Shown here: positions 1 to 8,416 of the stretch, piece by piece
Layout: each line of letters opens with the position of its first letter
Position numbering within the stretch: position 1 is the first letter of the stretch
Source: a virus
Strand: one strand, 5' to 3'
IMG/VR virus record: IMGVR_UViG_3300027489_000017
Span: 1-29,253 of that record
Length of the DNA: 29,253 nucleotides
Position numbers and translations under genes: made by a program
The notes under the pieces: generated by a model
The model's database searches: none
Seen by the model: the letters and a program-made list of their open reading frames with translations, nothing else
What the model was told of the DNA's origin: nothing

Positions 1-1
1 A

Positions 2-25
2 CAAAAACTGTTCGGGAAGGGGTAA
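2..25 (+). CDS. 3' end of an upstream tail gene (partial)
   Basis: An open frame entering from the left edge gives the residues QKLFGKG and stops with TAA three bases before the tape measure start. In long-tailed phages the gene before the tape measure is usually a tail assembly chaperone (the lambda G/T position), so this may be its last codons. Eight codons cannot identify it. The GGAAGGGG inside this tail end is the ribosome binding site of the next gene. Confidence 0.35.
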   Translation, partial: QKLFGKG

Positions 26-28
26 GCG

Positions 29-1933
29 ATGGGAATGTTAGCAAGGCTCGGTGTGGTTCTTGGCCTGGATACGGCAGAGTTCCAAAAAGGGCTATCTGGG
101 GCCAAAAAATCGCTCGATCAGTTTGCCCAACAAATCCCGACTGTGGCAGGTGTGGCCGTCGCCGCTTTCACGGCGATGACGTACAAGGCTTTGCAATATG
201 CCGATGCGATTGCGGATACTGCAAAGGCCAACGACGTTGCTATCGAATCCGTCCTGGCTCTTTCAAAAGGGTTGCAACAAAACGGTGGCGAGGCTGAAAA
301 CGCTGGGAAACTGCTGTCGTCCTTTACAAACAAAATTGATGAGGCCGCGCAAGGTGGTCTGGATGCTCAAAAGACGTTCGCTCGACTTGGCGTGTCTCTT
401 AAAGATTTAGGGTCGTTAGGCATACAGGATTTGTTCGATAAGACGGTCAAATCTATTGCGGCGATGGAAGATCCGATCAGCCGCAATGCGCTGGCGATGA
501 ACGTATTCGGCAGGGCCGCAAAAGGGGTTGATTTTGTTGGATTAGCCGCTGACTCAAAAGAGGCTCGTGCTGAGTTTGCTGAATATGCCGCCGCTGTGCA
601 AAAGGCCGCAGACCTTAACGACAAACTTGCCGCCGCATCCGAAAAAACATTGCTGAAATTTACTACTGCGGTTGCGCCTGCGTTGTCAGTAGTATTTGAT
701 GAATTAAATAAATCGGGTGGTGTTCTTGACAAAATTTCAAGCGGGTTTAAATTCTTTTTGGAAAACATGATTTTTGGGTTCCGTATTTTGACGGATGTAG
801 TCAAAAATACCATCATCATGTTTGACCAACTGGGTAAATATTTAGGTGATATTTTCACTTTAAATTTTGCCACTGCCGGCAAACGGTTTGATGAATACAT
901 GGCTCGTTCACGGGCTGTGACTGAGGAAACAAAACAATTCGGCATCAAACTGTTTGGCATGGGGCCGGAGGAAAAGAAAAAACCAACAACGGCTGTTGGC
1001 CGTCAGGTAAAAGAGGCCGTCGATCCGGAGGCTGAACGCAGAAAAAAAGAGGCCGAACGCCTACGTATTGCTTTAGAAATGGCGAGGCAAATATCGGCTG
1101 AGTACGAACGTCAATCGCAGTTTGAATTGGAGCAAGTAGAGCGTCGAGGCAAATTGCTTGGAATGACTGCGAAGCAACGCGAGATCGAGGAAGCGGTTCT
1201 CGCTGTGCGTGATCGTTCAAGCAAACAACAAACTGATATTGAGGACAAAATTGCCGACGCAATTATTAAGCGCGAAACCGAACTGGCTGAAGAATTGCGA
1301 AAACAAAAACAGATGATTGAGGATCGCACGGAGTTTTTTGTCGAACAAACTCGTCGTGCAATTACTGCTCAACAAGAACAACAGAATTCGTTTTTGTACG
1401 GGTGGGAAATGGCGTACAAACAGTTTGCCGAGGATTCAGAAAATTATTCTAAATTAGGTCAGCAGTATTTCGATACGATGGCTAATGCAATGACAAATGC
1501 CATCACGACTTTTGTCAAAACTGGCAAATTAAATTTTGCAGACTTTACGCGATCAGTCATTCAGGATTTGATTGCGATTCAGTTGCGTATGCAAGCGATG
1601 CAGTTGTTCAAAATGGGTATGTCTGCACTTGGCTGGAGTATCCCTGGCGTTAGCGCAAAGGCTGGCGGCGGTATGGTTAGCGGCAACATTCCTTATATGG
1701 TGGGCGAGAATGGCCCGGAGTTATTTATCCCGCAGGGGGGCGGCTCAATCGTTCCGACAAACCGGCTTGAATCCTCAATGGGTAATGCGCCGAGCGTGGT
1801 TTATAACGGCCCGTATATCGAAAACATGAGTGCTATTGACACACAGTCGGCGGCACAGTTCCTGGCAAAAAACAAAATGAGCGTGTGGTCGGCAAACCAG
1901 TCGGCGTCGCGTTCTGTACCGACGAGCAAATAA
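29..1933 (+). CDS. Tail tape measure protein
   Basis: A 634-residue protein that sets tail length and sits inside the tail tube; it helps DNA exit and entry. The N-terminus (LGLDTAEFQKGLSGAKKSLD) is the usual start of lambda-H-like tape measures, followed by an Ala-rich helical region. A charged coiled coil lies at about 335-440. The C-terminal signature at about 545-570 (AGGGMVSGNIPYMVGENGPE) is the conserved end seen in lambda-type tape measures. The start at 29 has a strong GGAAGGGG six bases upstream. The stop is one base from the next ATG, so the tail genes are co-translated. At about 1.5 angstrom per residue the tail would be near 95 nm (inference). No peptidase or lytic transglycosylase motif is visible. 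Family assignment is firm; the tail length is only an estimate. Confidence 0.93.
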   Translation: MGMLARLGVVLGLDTAEFQKGLSGAKKSLDQFAQQIPTVAGVAVAAFTAMTYKALQYADAIADTAKANDVAIESVLALSKGLQQNGGEAENAGKLLSSFTNKIDEAAQGGLDAQKTFARLGVSLKDLGSLGIQDLFDKTVKSIAAMEDPISRNALAMNVFGRAAKGVDFVGLAADSKEARAEFAEYAAAVQKAADLNDKLAAASEKTLLKFTTAVAPALSVVFDELNKSGGVLDKISSGFKFFLENMIFGFRILTDVVKNTIIMFDQLGKYLGDIFTLNFATAGKRFDEYMARSRAVTEETKQFGIKLFGMGPEEKKKPTTAVGRQVKEAVDPEAERRKKEAERLRIALEMARQISAEYERQSQFELEQVERRGKLLGMTAKQREIEEAVLAVRDRSSKQQTDIEDKIADAIIKRETELAEELRKQKQMIEDRTEFFVEQTRRAITAQQEQQNSFLYGWEMAYKQFAEDSENYSKLGQQYFDTMANAMTNAITTFVKTGKLNFADFTRSVIQDLIAIQLRMQAMQLFKMGMSALGWSIPGVSAKAGGGMVSGNIPYMVGENGPELFIPQGGGSIVPTNRLESSMGNAPSVVYNGPYIENMSAIDTQSAAQFLAKNKMSVWSANQSASRSVPTSK

Positions 1934-1934
1934 T

Positions 1935-2615
1935 ATGAGTCTTAATCAAATCCTGGCAATCAGCGAATCGGTAGGGATTAACGACCAGCGTTTTGTTGGT
2001 CAAGTTCTCAGCCGAAATCAACGGATTACTACGAGCGAAGTGCTGACGGTGGTTCCGTTTCAGTTCACTTTGCGACCGATGCCGTATTTGCTTTATAGCC
2101 AAAATCGTGATTTGTTGAGTTCGTTGCGAGTGCCTGACAAGGCTTTGACGCAATATTTGAATTTTGGCGAAACCGGCTGGCAGGCTTATGTCGATTACAT
2201 GGGTGATATGACACCGGCGCAGATTGCTGGTTGTGCATGGCAAACGGATTCGGCAAATAAATCCCTAGTGCTTGGCGATTTGCCTTCGATTGCGTCGACA
2301 AAATACATCGTAAAAAATGGCGACTTTATGCAAGTCGGCCTGTATTCATACATTGCTACGGCTGACGTTTTGCGTGGCTCTGGCTCAACTGTGACGATTC
2401 CGGTGCATCGTAATTTGCTTACGCCGGTGACCGCTCCGATTGATGCGGTAATCGGTCAGTACGGCACAACTGTCAGTATGGGTGGCGACTCGTATACCGG
2501 CATCACTTTCCCGGTAGTGCTTAAATCTTATCCAACGTATACGCTAATTCCAATGGCAACGGATGCGTATATTCAATGGACTGGTGATTTTGTTGCATAC
2601 GAGGTGGTGCTATGA
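1935..2615 (+). CDS. Minor tail protein (lambda M position)
   Basis: A 226-residue protein of unknown fold, rich in beta-prone stretches, with no signal peptide or membrane segment. It starts one base after the tape measure stop and overlaps the next gene by 4 bases (ATGA at 2612). The position, directly after the tape measure and before two more tip genes, corresponds to lambda gpM or to distal tail proteins, so a role in the tail tip complex is inferred from order alone. Residues such as YLNFGETGWQAYVDYMGDM are not a motif I can tie to a named family. It could equally be a distal tail ring subunit. Confidence 0.7.
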   Translation: MSLNQILAISESVGINDQRFVGQVLSRNQRITTSEVLTVVPFQFTLRPMPYLLYSQNRDLLSSLRVPDKALTQYLNFGETGWQAYVDYMGDMTPAQIAGCAWQTDSANKSLVLGDLPSIASTKYIVKNGDFMQVGLYSYIATADVLRGSGSTVTIPVHRNLLTPVTAPIDAVIGQYGTTVSMGGDSYTGITFPVVLKSYPTYTLIPMATDAYIQWTGDFVAYEVVL

Positions 2616-3253
2616 ACGTCATTACGCCGGTCGATGGGACAAACAACATTCGTTATGCTGATTTTGTGCGTGTAACAACGCCGTCGGCAGAGTATCGGTT
2701 TGCCACCACGCCGATGGCCATTAGTGTGCCTGCGGTTGATCCGTTGCCGTTTGATGCTGTGGGCCAACTGGTAAAGGTCGGCGAGTCTCAGCGCGACATT
2801 AAGAGTACGAGCAACGAGACAACGGTGTCGTTCGTGGGTATCGACACGGCAATGCTTGGGTGGGTTCTCGGACAGGAAATCAAGGGGTCGCAAATTGAAA
2901 TGTGGCACGGGTTTTTCAATACCGATGGCCAGTTGATTACGACGGGCGGCACGGGTGGGCTGTATAAGTTTTTCACCGGATATATTTCGTCGTTCTCAAT
3001 TTCCGAACAGTGGATGGAGGAAGTCCGAGCGTTTGCAGGAATGATTACTGTCAGCGCGTCGTCGATTCAGATGATCCTGCAAAACCGTGTAGCGGGTAGA
3101 TATACCAATGACAACTCGTGGCAGTTTTTCAATCCTGGCGATACGAGCATGGATCGAGTTGCGTTCGTATCAACAATAAACTACCGCTTCGGTCGGCAAG
3201 GTGGTGGCGCACCAGCGGTCGTGCAACCACCAAGACTTCAATCGCTTGAATAA
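2612..3253 (+). CDS. Minor tail / tail tip protein (lambda L position)
   Basis: A 213-residue protein with a beta-rich N-terminal part and a C-terminal segment QNRVAGRYTNDNSWQFFNPG followed by SMDRVAFVSTINYRFGR. This pattern of an Asn-Arg-Ala-Gly-Arg-Tyr-Thr stretch, then a proline-containing loop and an aromatic/Gly/Arg end, is one I associate with tip proteins placed between tape measure and J in marine and freshwater siphophages. It lacks the Cys cluster of lambda gpL, so an iron-sulfur tip is not supported. The ATG overlaps the previous stop (ATGA) and the stop is one base from the next ATG. Function as a tail tip component is inferred from position. Confidence 0.68.
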   Translation: MNVITPVDGTNNIRYADFVRVTTPSAEYRFATTPMAISVPAVDPLPFDAVGQLVKVGESQRDIKSTSNETTVSFVGIDTAMLGWVLGQEIKGSQIEMWHGFFNTDGQLITTGGTGGLYKFFTGYISSFSISEQWMEEVRAFAGMITVSASSIQMILQNRVAGRYTNDNSWQFFNPGDTSMDRVAFVSTINYRFGRQGGGAPAVVQPPRLQSLE

Positions 3254-3254
3254 A

Positions 3255-3689
3255 ATGATTCGGCAAGCAACAAAATACGATAAAACACAAGTCATCGAAA
3301 TGATGAAAGCGTTTCGGGCTGAAAGTCCGATCAGTGCTTTGTACGCAGAGGACGACCCGGAATATTGGGACGCAATGCTGACAAGCATTTTTGCTGGCCG
3401 TGGTGCTGTATTCATTGAGGATGGCAAAGGGTTACTGTTGTCGATGGTTTATCCGAGCATCTGGAGTGGCAAGGTTTTTGGCCTGCACGAGTTGGCGTGG
3501 TATGTGTATCCGCAACATCGTGGGGGGACGACTGGATACCGCCTCGTCAGGGCTTATGTGGACTTCGCCAAAGGGTTGAAAGATTCAGGACGAATTGCGT
3601 ATTTCACACTCAGCAAGATGGTTTCCAGTCCTGCAATGAAATACGAAAAACTGGGGTTCAGAAAAGTCGATGAAAACTGGATTCAATAA
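3255..3689 (+). CDS. GNAT-family N-acetyltransferase
   Basis: A 144-residue protein beginning MIRQATKYDKTQVIEMM, the usual beta1-alpha1 entry of GNAT acetyltransferases. HELAWYVYPQHRGGTTGYRL (about 77-96) fits beta4 plus the acetyl-CoA pyrophosphate loop, with RGGTTG in place of Q/RxxGxG/A. AMKYEKLGFRKVDENW at the end is the typical beta6-beta7 closure. These enzymes move an acetyl group from acetyl-CoA to an amine; the substrate here is unknown. An in-frame start at 3201 exists, but ATG 3255 lies one base after the previous stop and begins exactly at the domain edge, so I prefer it. It overlaps the J-like gene by 20 bases. Its place inside the tail tip block suggests it acts on a virion protein or is a passenger gene; neither is shown. 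Confidence 0.8.
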   Translation: MIRQATKYDKTQVIEMMKAFRAESPISALYAEDDPEYWDAMLTSIFAGRGAVFIEDGKGLLLSMVYPSIWSGKVFGLHELAWYVYPQHRGGTTGYRLVRAYVDFAKGLKDSGRIAYFTLSKMVSSPAMKYEKLGFRKVDENWIQ

Positions 3690-6600
3690 ATTATTTGCGG
3701 TGGTGTTGATGCTGTGTGCATCGGCTCCGGTGTGGGCCATGCCAGCGTCTGTTACGTTGTCCATCATATATGGCGACATGATCCTGGCGGCGAAGGCTTT
3801 GGGGGCGACTGGAGTTGCTGTGGCTTCGTTTGCCATTAACCTCGTGGCGACGGCAATTATCTCAAAGGCTTTTTTCTCTCCAACTCAGCCTGGGATTATT
3901 GATTCGCCAAACCCTGGAAACCGACAGCAGTTGCCGCCTGCTACGGATAACAAATTGCCGATCATTTATGGCACGGCCTGGACCGGTGGCATTGTCACGG
4001 ATTTGAGCATTTCGTCAGATAACCAGCAAATGTATTACGTCATTTCGTTGTGCGAAGTGACGGATAACGGGTCGGACACGATTACGTTTGGCGATATGTA
4101 TTGGGGCGGTAAAAAGGTTAATTTCAATTCGACAAATCAATATGAGGTGGATAGTTTTACGGATGAGTCGACCGGGGCGGTTGATACTGCCGTTGCTGGA
4201 AAAATGCAGGTTTATTTTTACTCGAATGGCTCGAATTCGCCTGTAAATAGTTCACAGACGGCGATCCAGGTTATGCAAACGCCTGGACTGGTTTACGTTT
4301 GGGACGCGACAAAATTGATGACAAATTGTGCGTTTGCGATTGTGCATTTGTCGTACAACTCGGATGCTGGTACGACTGGACTGCAACAAACAAAATTTCA
4401 ACTGACAAACTCTCGCACAAAACCAGGCGATTGTTTTTTGGACTATTTAACAAATGAGGTGTACGGGGCCGCATTGCCGTTGGCTCAAATCGACATCGCT
4501 AGTTTTACTGCTCTGAATACTTATTGCGATCAGTCGTTTGCGTATACGGATGCTAGTGGAAACCCGCAAACACAACCACGATTCCGATTCGATGGGCAAA
4601 TATCACCGGCTCGTACTGTCATGCAAAATTTGCAGGATATGCAAAATTGCTGTGATTGTTTGCTGAGATACAACGAAATTCTGGGTAAATGGGGCGCGAT
4701 TGTTCAGTCATCGACCTATACGGTTGCGATGGCGTTGGACGATAGCAATTTGGTGTCCTCGATTCAAATTTCACCGATTGACATTGCTGGTTCGTATAAC
4801 GTGATCGAGGCAAAGTTCCCAAATTCTACGACTCAAGATACGTTCGACACTGCGACGTTTGACTTGGCAGAGATCGAACCGTCGTTGTTGTTTCCAAATG
4901 AACCTGTGAACAAGCAGTCGGCTTCGCTTGGCCTCGTAAATAATAGCGTTCGGGCGCAGTTAATCTCGATTCGAATGCTGAAGGCTTCGCGGGAAGATTT
5001 GCAGGTAATGGTAAATACAAACTTCACCGGCATCCAGTTAGAGGCTGGCGACATTGTGACGATCACAAACACCAATTACGGGTGGGTAGCAAAGCCGTTC
5101 CGCATTAACAAAATAATTGAGGAATTTGGCGAAGATGCCTCGGTCATTGCAAAATTGACACTGACTGAATTCAATCCGTCTGTGTATGACGATGCGGCGA
5201 TTACGGAATTTCAGCCGTCCCCAAATACCGGCTTGGGCGATCCGACTGTGTTCGGTAGCGTACCGACTCCCACTATCGGGACGCAATATGCAAATGCCCC
5301 GATCCCGTTTTTTGAGTTGAACGTAACGGCTAGTTCGGCAGGTATTATTCAATACGCCGAGGTTTGGTATTCGGCGTTTAGCAATCCTACGACGCCGCAG
5401 TTGATTTTTGCCGGTACTACGGCAGTGCAATCTAATGGGACTCCGTATGCGCCTGGGGCTGTTTTGCCTGTGGTGAATTTGGCAAATATCCCGCAAGGCA
5501 ACTGGTATTTTTTTACGCGAATGATTAACTCGCTCGGGGCTTCGCAGTACAGTCTTGCAAGTACCGTGTTTGCTTGGCGACCGATGACATTCCAGTACGC
5601 AGAGCGATGGCTGTCAATTAGATATGCCGATACAAGTACGGGTGGGGGATTCAGTACTGATCCGCGAAATAAAACGTACTTCGGCTTGCAAAACGTTTCT
5701 GTGGCTACTGGTAGCACAAACCCAGATGATTATGTTTGGTATCCTGCGACGTTTGGTACGGATTTTTATTTGCTGTTTGCTAATCGGCAAAACCGCAAGT
5801 TCAGTTTTGCTGTGGGCGGTGCTGGATTCAATAACCTGGGCGGTGCATTTGTGCCTAGCGAAACGACTGTGTATGACACATCGTTGTGGGCCGCTTTGGA
5901 GGACGGGTTAAATTACATCGACCTGGATCAGCGCACGGGGCAGTTGACGCAAGCGGGAACGACTTCAACCAGTTCGGCTGATGGTTTGCTGAGTGTGACT
6001 AATAATACAAACGGCTCAATGATCGTCGCTTTGGAAAGATTCTTAAATTTTGGCAGTGGTGTTTATAGTAAAAATTTTACTGCGGCGACTTTGACTGTGG
6101 ACATTTATGGGCGCGTAGTTGGATTCAGTTCGCCAGATACGTTCTATTACACCGAAACTGTATTTTCAGCGACGGCGGGTCAAACGACATTTGCCGTGAC
6201 CCATGTGGTTGGGCAAATTTTGGTGTTCCGCAATAGCGTATTGATGCCGACAAGCGAATACACGGAAACAAGTGCAAACTTTGTTTTTACAACCCCATGC
6301 GCGGCTGGCGAAATCATCGTGGTGATAAATATGCGAGCCGTTTCGACAAGCGATTATTATGAAATTCTGAATACAAGCATTGTCTCTGCTGGCTCAAACA
6401 CGGTGACATATTATGTGGCTACGCCTCAACCAATCAATGCTGGCGATTTGCTTTGTTTTGCAAGTACGCAACCAGCATCGACTGACACGCCGACAACATA
6501 TACGGTTGCATCGGTAAACACAACGACCAAAGTTATTACTTTTACTGGATCAATTTCAGGGGCAACTGCTGGATTTAATATCTATCGCAAGCGTTCTGCT

Positions 6601-7059
6601 GGTGCAAGTTATGTTCCTTTTACTAGATATTCTCAAAGCGTAAGTGGAATTAGCGAATTTACGCCGACAACGTTTTCTATTTTAAACGGCTTTGAAAGCG
6701 TGTATATCAATGGCGCACAAATTAACGAGGCTGATTACGACATTGCTGGAGGCTCGTTAAGTGGTTTTCCTGGTTTGGTGACTGGGGATATTGACATCAT
6801 CATGTATGCGCCAAACAACTACAACGTACCGGCAAGCAATGTGACAAACACGACGGTGTATTCTGTCACTGGCGATTTGTCGTATGCTTTCCCGAATAAC
6901 CCATTGTCGATGGAGGTGTACGCAAATGGCGCGTTACTAACAAAGGGTGCGGGTTATGACTACACGGCTACGACTGCGGGATACAACTTGACGGTTGCAT
7001 TCCCAAATAACTTTACATTGCTCAATCAACAAACTTTCGCCCGAGATGGGGCGGCATAA
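3670..7059 (+). CDS. Tail tip / host specificity protein (lambda J-like)
   Basis: A 1129-residue central tail fibre or baseplate hub protein. The segment at about 83-110 (GNRQQLPPATDNKLPIIYGT) followed by MYYVISLCEV is the start of the J-like core known from many siphophages. Residues about 430-520, containing LEAGDIVTITNTNYGWVAKP, match the later hub part. The C-terminal third is beta-rich with SVSGI and PTTYTVASVNTTTKVIT-like repeats, probably fibre domains. The N-terminus is odd: residues 1-23 look like a cleavable signal peptide ending VWA, and 47-66 is a second hydrophobic segment. Alternative starts at 3709 or 3739 would shorten or remove the signal. The weak GAAAAG before 3670 does not decide it. 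Lambda K and I genes are missing between L and J, so part of the I function may be fused here (inference). Confidence 0.85.
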   Translation: MKTGFNKLFAVVLMLCASAPVWAMPASVTLSIIYGDMILAAKALGATGVAVASFAINLVATAIISKAFFSPTQPGIIDSPNPGNRQQLPPATDNKLPIIYGTAWTGGIVTDLSISSDNQQMYYVISLCEVTDNGSDTITFGDMYWGGKKVNFNSTNQYEVDSFTDESTGAVDTAVAGKMQVYFYSNGSNSPVNSSQTAIQVMQTPGLVYVWDATKLMTNCAFAIVHLSYNSDAGTTGLQQTKFQLTNSRTKPGDCFLDYLTNEVYGAALPLAQIDIASFTALNTYCDQSFAYTDASGNPQTQPRFRFDGQISPARTVMQNLQDMQNCCDCLLRYNEILGKWGAIVQSSTYTVAMALDDSNLVSSIQISPIDIAGSYNVIEAKFPNSTTQDTFDTATFDLAEIEPSLLFPNEPVNKQSASLGLVNNSVRAQLISIRMLKASREDLQVMVNTNFTGIQLEAGDIVTITNTNYGWVAKPFRINKIIEEFGEDASVIAKLTLTEFNPSVYDDAAITEFQPSPNTGLGDPTVFGSVPTPTIGTQYANAPIPFFELNVTASSAGIIQYAEVWYSAFSNPTTPQLIFAGTTAVQSNGTPYAPGAVLPVVNLANIPQGNWYFFTRMINSLGASQYSLASTVFAWRPMTFQYAERWLSIRYADTSTGGGFSTDPRNKTYFGLQNVSVATGSTNPDDYVWYPATFGTDFYLLFANRQNRKFSFAVGGAGFNNLGGAFVPSETTVYDTSLWAALEDGLNYIDLDQRTGQLTQAGTTSTSSADGLLSVTNNTNGSMIVALERFLNFGSGVYSKNFTAATLTVDIYGRVVGFSSPDTFYYTETVFSATAGQTTFAVTHVVGQILVFRNSVLMPTSEYTETSANFVFTTPCAAGEIIVVINMRAVSTSDYYEILNTSIVSAGSNTVTYYVATPQPINAGDLLCFASTQPASTDTPTTYTVASVNTTTKVITFTGSISGATAGFNIYRKRSAGASYVPFTRYSQSVSGISEFTPTTFSILNGFESVYINGAQINEADYDIAGGSLSGFPGLVTGDIDIIMYAPNNYNVPASNVTNTTVYSVTGDLSYAFPNNPLSMEVYANGALLTKGAGYDYTATTAGYNLTVAFPNNFTLLNQQTFARDGAA

Positions 7060-7068
7060 GGGGAAAAC

Positions 7069-7806
7069 ATGACACAAGCGTATAACCTGTCGCAACTGGC
7101 GAATAACCTGGATTCATCTGGTCGGCTTGATGCGACCGATGGTTTGGTCAATGCGGTTCCTATTGCTAACGGCGGGACTGGTGCGGCAAACGCAACGTCG
7201 GCTCGAAGCAATTTGGGCTTGGGTAGTTTGGCAACGCTTAACACGATTGACAACGGCAATTGGTCTGGTACTGATTTGAGTGTGTCAAATGGTGGTACTG
7301 GAGTATCGTCGTTAAGTGGACTCGTTTACGGAAATGGAACGTCAGTAATGACAGCGGCAACTGCGGCGCAAATTGTCTCAGCGATTGGTTCTACGGCTGT
7401 CGCAAATGCAACCAATGCTGTCAATGCACAATATGCTGATTCGTTGTCTGGAATTGGCGCAAATCAAACTGTCAAGGCATGGATTGTTTTCTCGTCTGCG
7501 TCAAATATTCCGACGATTATTAACTCGTACAACATTAGTTCAATCATTTCGTCTGTTTTGGTAGGACAAAACGGTATTTTTACAATTACATTTTCAAGTG
7601 CTTTGCCGAGTTCAAATTATGTAATGGCTGGTAGTATGACTGTTAAATATCAAGACTTCACATATTTTGGTCTGCCTTCGTTTACTTCGACAAGTTATTA
7701 CGGTGCGCCGCAATTAAAAACCACAACTCAGGTTCAGGTCACGATGGGTGGTTATGGTGGCGCATTGGCGAATTTTTCCTATGGCACAATTTTGTGGATA
7801 TGTTGA
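7069..7806 (+). CDS. Short tail fibre protein
   Basis: A 245-residue fibre. Residues 31-52 (PIANGGTGAANATSARSNLG then LG) are the classical phage tail fibre repeat, and a second SVSNGGTG copy is at 71-78. Residues 134-245 form a beta-rich C-terminal domain starting VKAWIVFSSASNIPTI and containing FSSALPSSNYVM and VTMGGYGGALANFSYG. The same domain ends the 1219-residue fibre downstream. This class of domain is common at the ends of phage fibres and is likely the receptor-binding tip. The SD AAGGGG lies 5 bases before the ATG, nine bases after the J-like stop. It is probably trimeric like other fibres (family knowledge). Which surface it binds is unknown. Confidence 0.85.
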   Translation: MTQAYNLSQLANNLDSSGRLDATDGLVNAVPIANGGTGAANATSARSNLGLGSLATLNTIDNGNWSGTDLSVSNGGTGVSSLSGLVYGNGTSVMTAATAAQIVSAIGSTAVANATNAVNAQYADSLSGIGANQTVKAWIVFSSASNIPTIINSYNISSIISSVLVGQNGIFTITFSSALPSSNYVMAGSMTVKYQDFTYFGLPSFTSTSYYGAPQLKTTTQVQVTMGGYGGALANFSYGTILWIC

Positions 7807-7809
7807 TTG

Positions 7810-7823
7810 ATGCCTTCGGGCAT
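7810..7823 (+). terminator. UUCG-loop hairpin after the short fibre gene
   Basis: ATGCC-TTCG-GGCAT is a perfect 5-base stem closed by a C(UUCG)G tetraloop, four bases past the stop. Only TTTG follows, so it is a weak terminator at best. It could instead protect the 3' end of the upstream message. Confidence 0.4.
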
Positions 7824-7862
7824 TTGTGGCAAAATTTATAAAAAGACAAGATACCATCCGAA

Positions 7863-7880
7863 CCCTGCAAGTGTGTAGGG
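7863..7880 (+). other. Hairpin in the leader of the 165-residue protein gene
   Basis: CCCTGCA-AGTG-TGTAGGG can pair over seven positions with one G-T wobble. It ends 28 bases before the ATG at 7909, ahead of a very strong SD (GAGGGAGGGG). No T-run follows, so it is not an intrinsic terminator. Function unknown. The 102-base gap (7807-7908) is the longest untranslated stretch in the structural block. Confidence 0.3.
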
Positions 7881-7908
7881 AACGTCACAACCCGAGGGAG
7901 GGGAATCT

Positions 7909-8406
7909 ATGGCAGTCTTTAACAAAAATACACTGTATCAGGTGTCGGGGTTTGATAACCCCATCATTGCTGGCGAATTGGTTTATCAGCAAAAAACGTA
8001 TTGGAATTTAACGTTCACCAACTCTGGTGCAATTCCTGTCGATTTGACTGGCGCAACGATTGATGCTCAGATTGTTCGCCGCCTTTTGTCAAACATTACG
8101 GATACCCGCAACGGGCTGACCTTTGACATTACCGATTATGTCCCTGCGCCTACGCCGGTTCCGCTGACGATTACAAACCGAGATGACCCGACTGGATCGT
8201 TTACCCTAGTAATCGACCAAGATTCTTGGGACATTATTGCTGGCGATCCTGAATTGGACATTTCGGCTCAAAATCCTGTGGGATTTTCTGGTCGAATCAA
8301 AATTGGTTTCCCGTCTTTTGGCGGAACGCCTGAAGATGATGCGATCATCTTTTTGCTGTTCTTAGTTCGCTCTGATGGTGTCGTGAACACTGCGGCATCT
8401 GTGTAA
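7909..8406 (+). CDS. Beta-rich structural protein, probably fibre or baseplate associated
   Basis: A 165-residue protein without signal or membrane segments. [20 protein letters not shown] (about 31-50), followed by IDAQIVRR, resembles the beta-sandwich module found in many phage baseplate or neck proteins, where a chain receives an R-G-D/N-type strand and then 'DLTGATI-A-I'. The rest is rich in D, N, G and P turns. It is preceded by the strongest SD of the region and followed 10 bases later by the large fibre gene, with an AAGGGGCGAAAA spacer. Being between two fibre genes, it may connect a fibre to the tail. I cannot name the family with certainty. Confidence 0.7.
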   Translation: MAVFNKNTLYQVSGFDNPIIAGELVYQQKTYWNLTFTNSGAIPVDLTGATIDAQIVRRLLSNITDTRNGLTFDITDYVPAPTPVPLTITNRDDPTGSFTLVIDQDSWDIIAGDPELDISAQNPVGFSGRIKIGFPSFGGTPEDDAIIFLLFLVRSDGVVNTAASV

Positions 8407-8416
8407 GGGGCGAAAA

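Noticed and set aside
367-960. 197-codon minus-strand frame in the tape measure gene
   Set aside because: Shadow of the Ala/Lys-rich tape measure sequence; no gene neighbours on that strand.
7826-8011. 61-codon plus-strand frame
   Set aside because: It crosses the 7807-7908 gap and runs into the start of the 165-residue gene in another frame, with no SD. The strong SD at 7909 belongs to the other frame.
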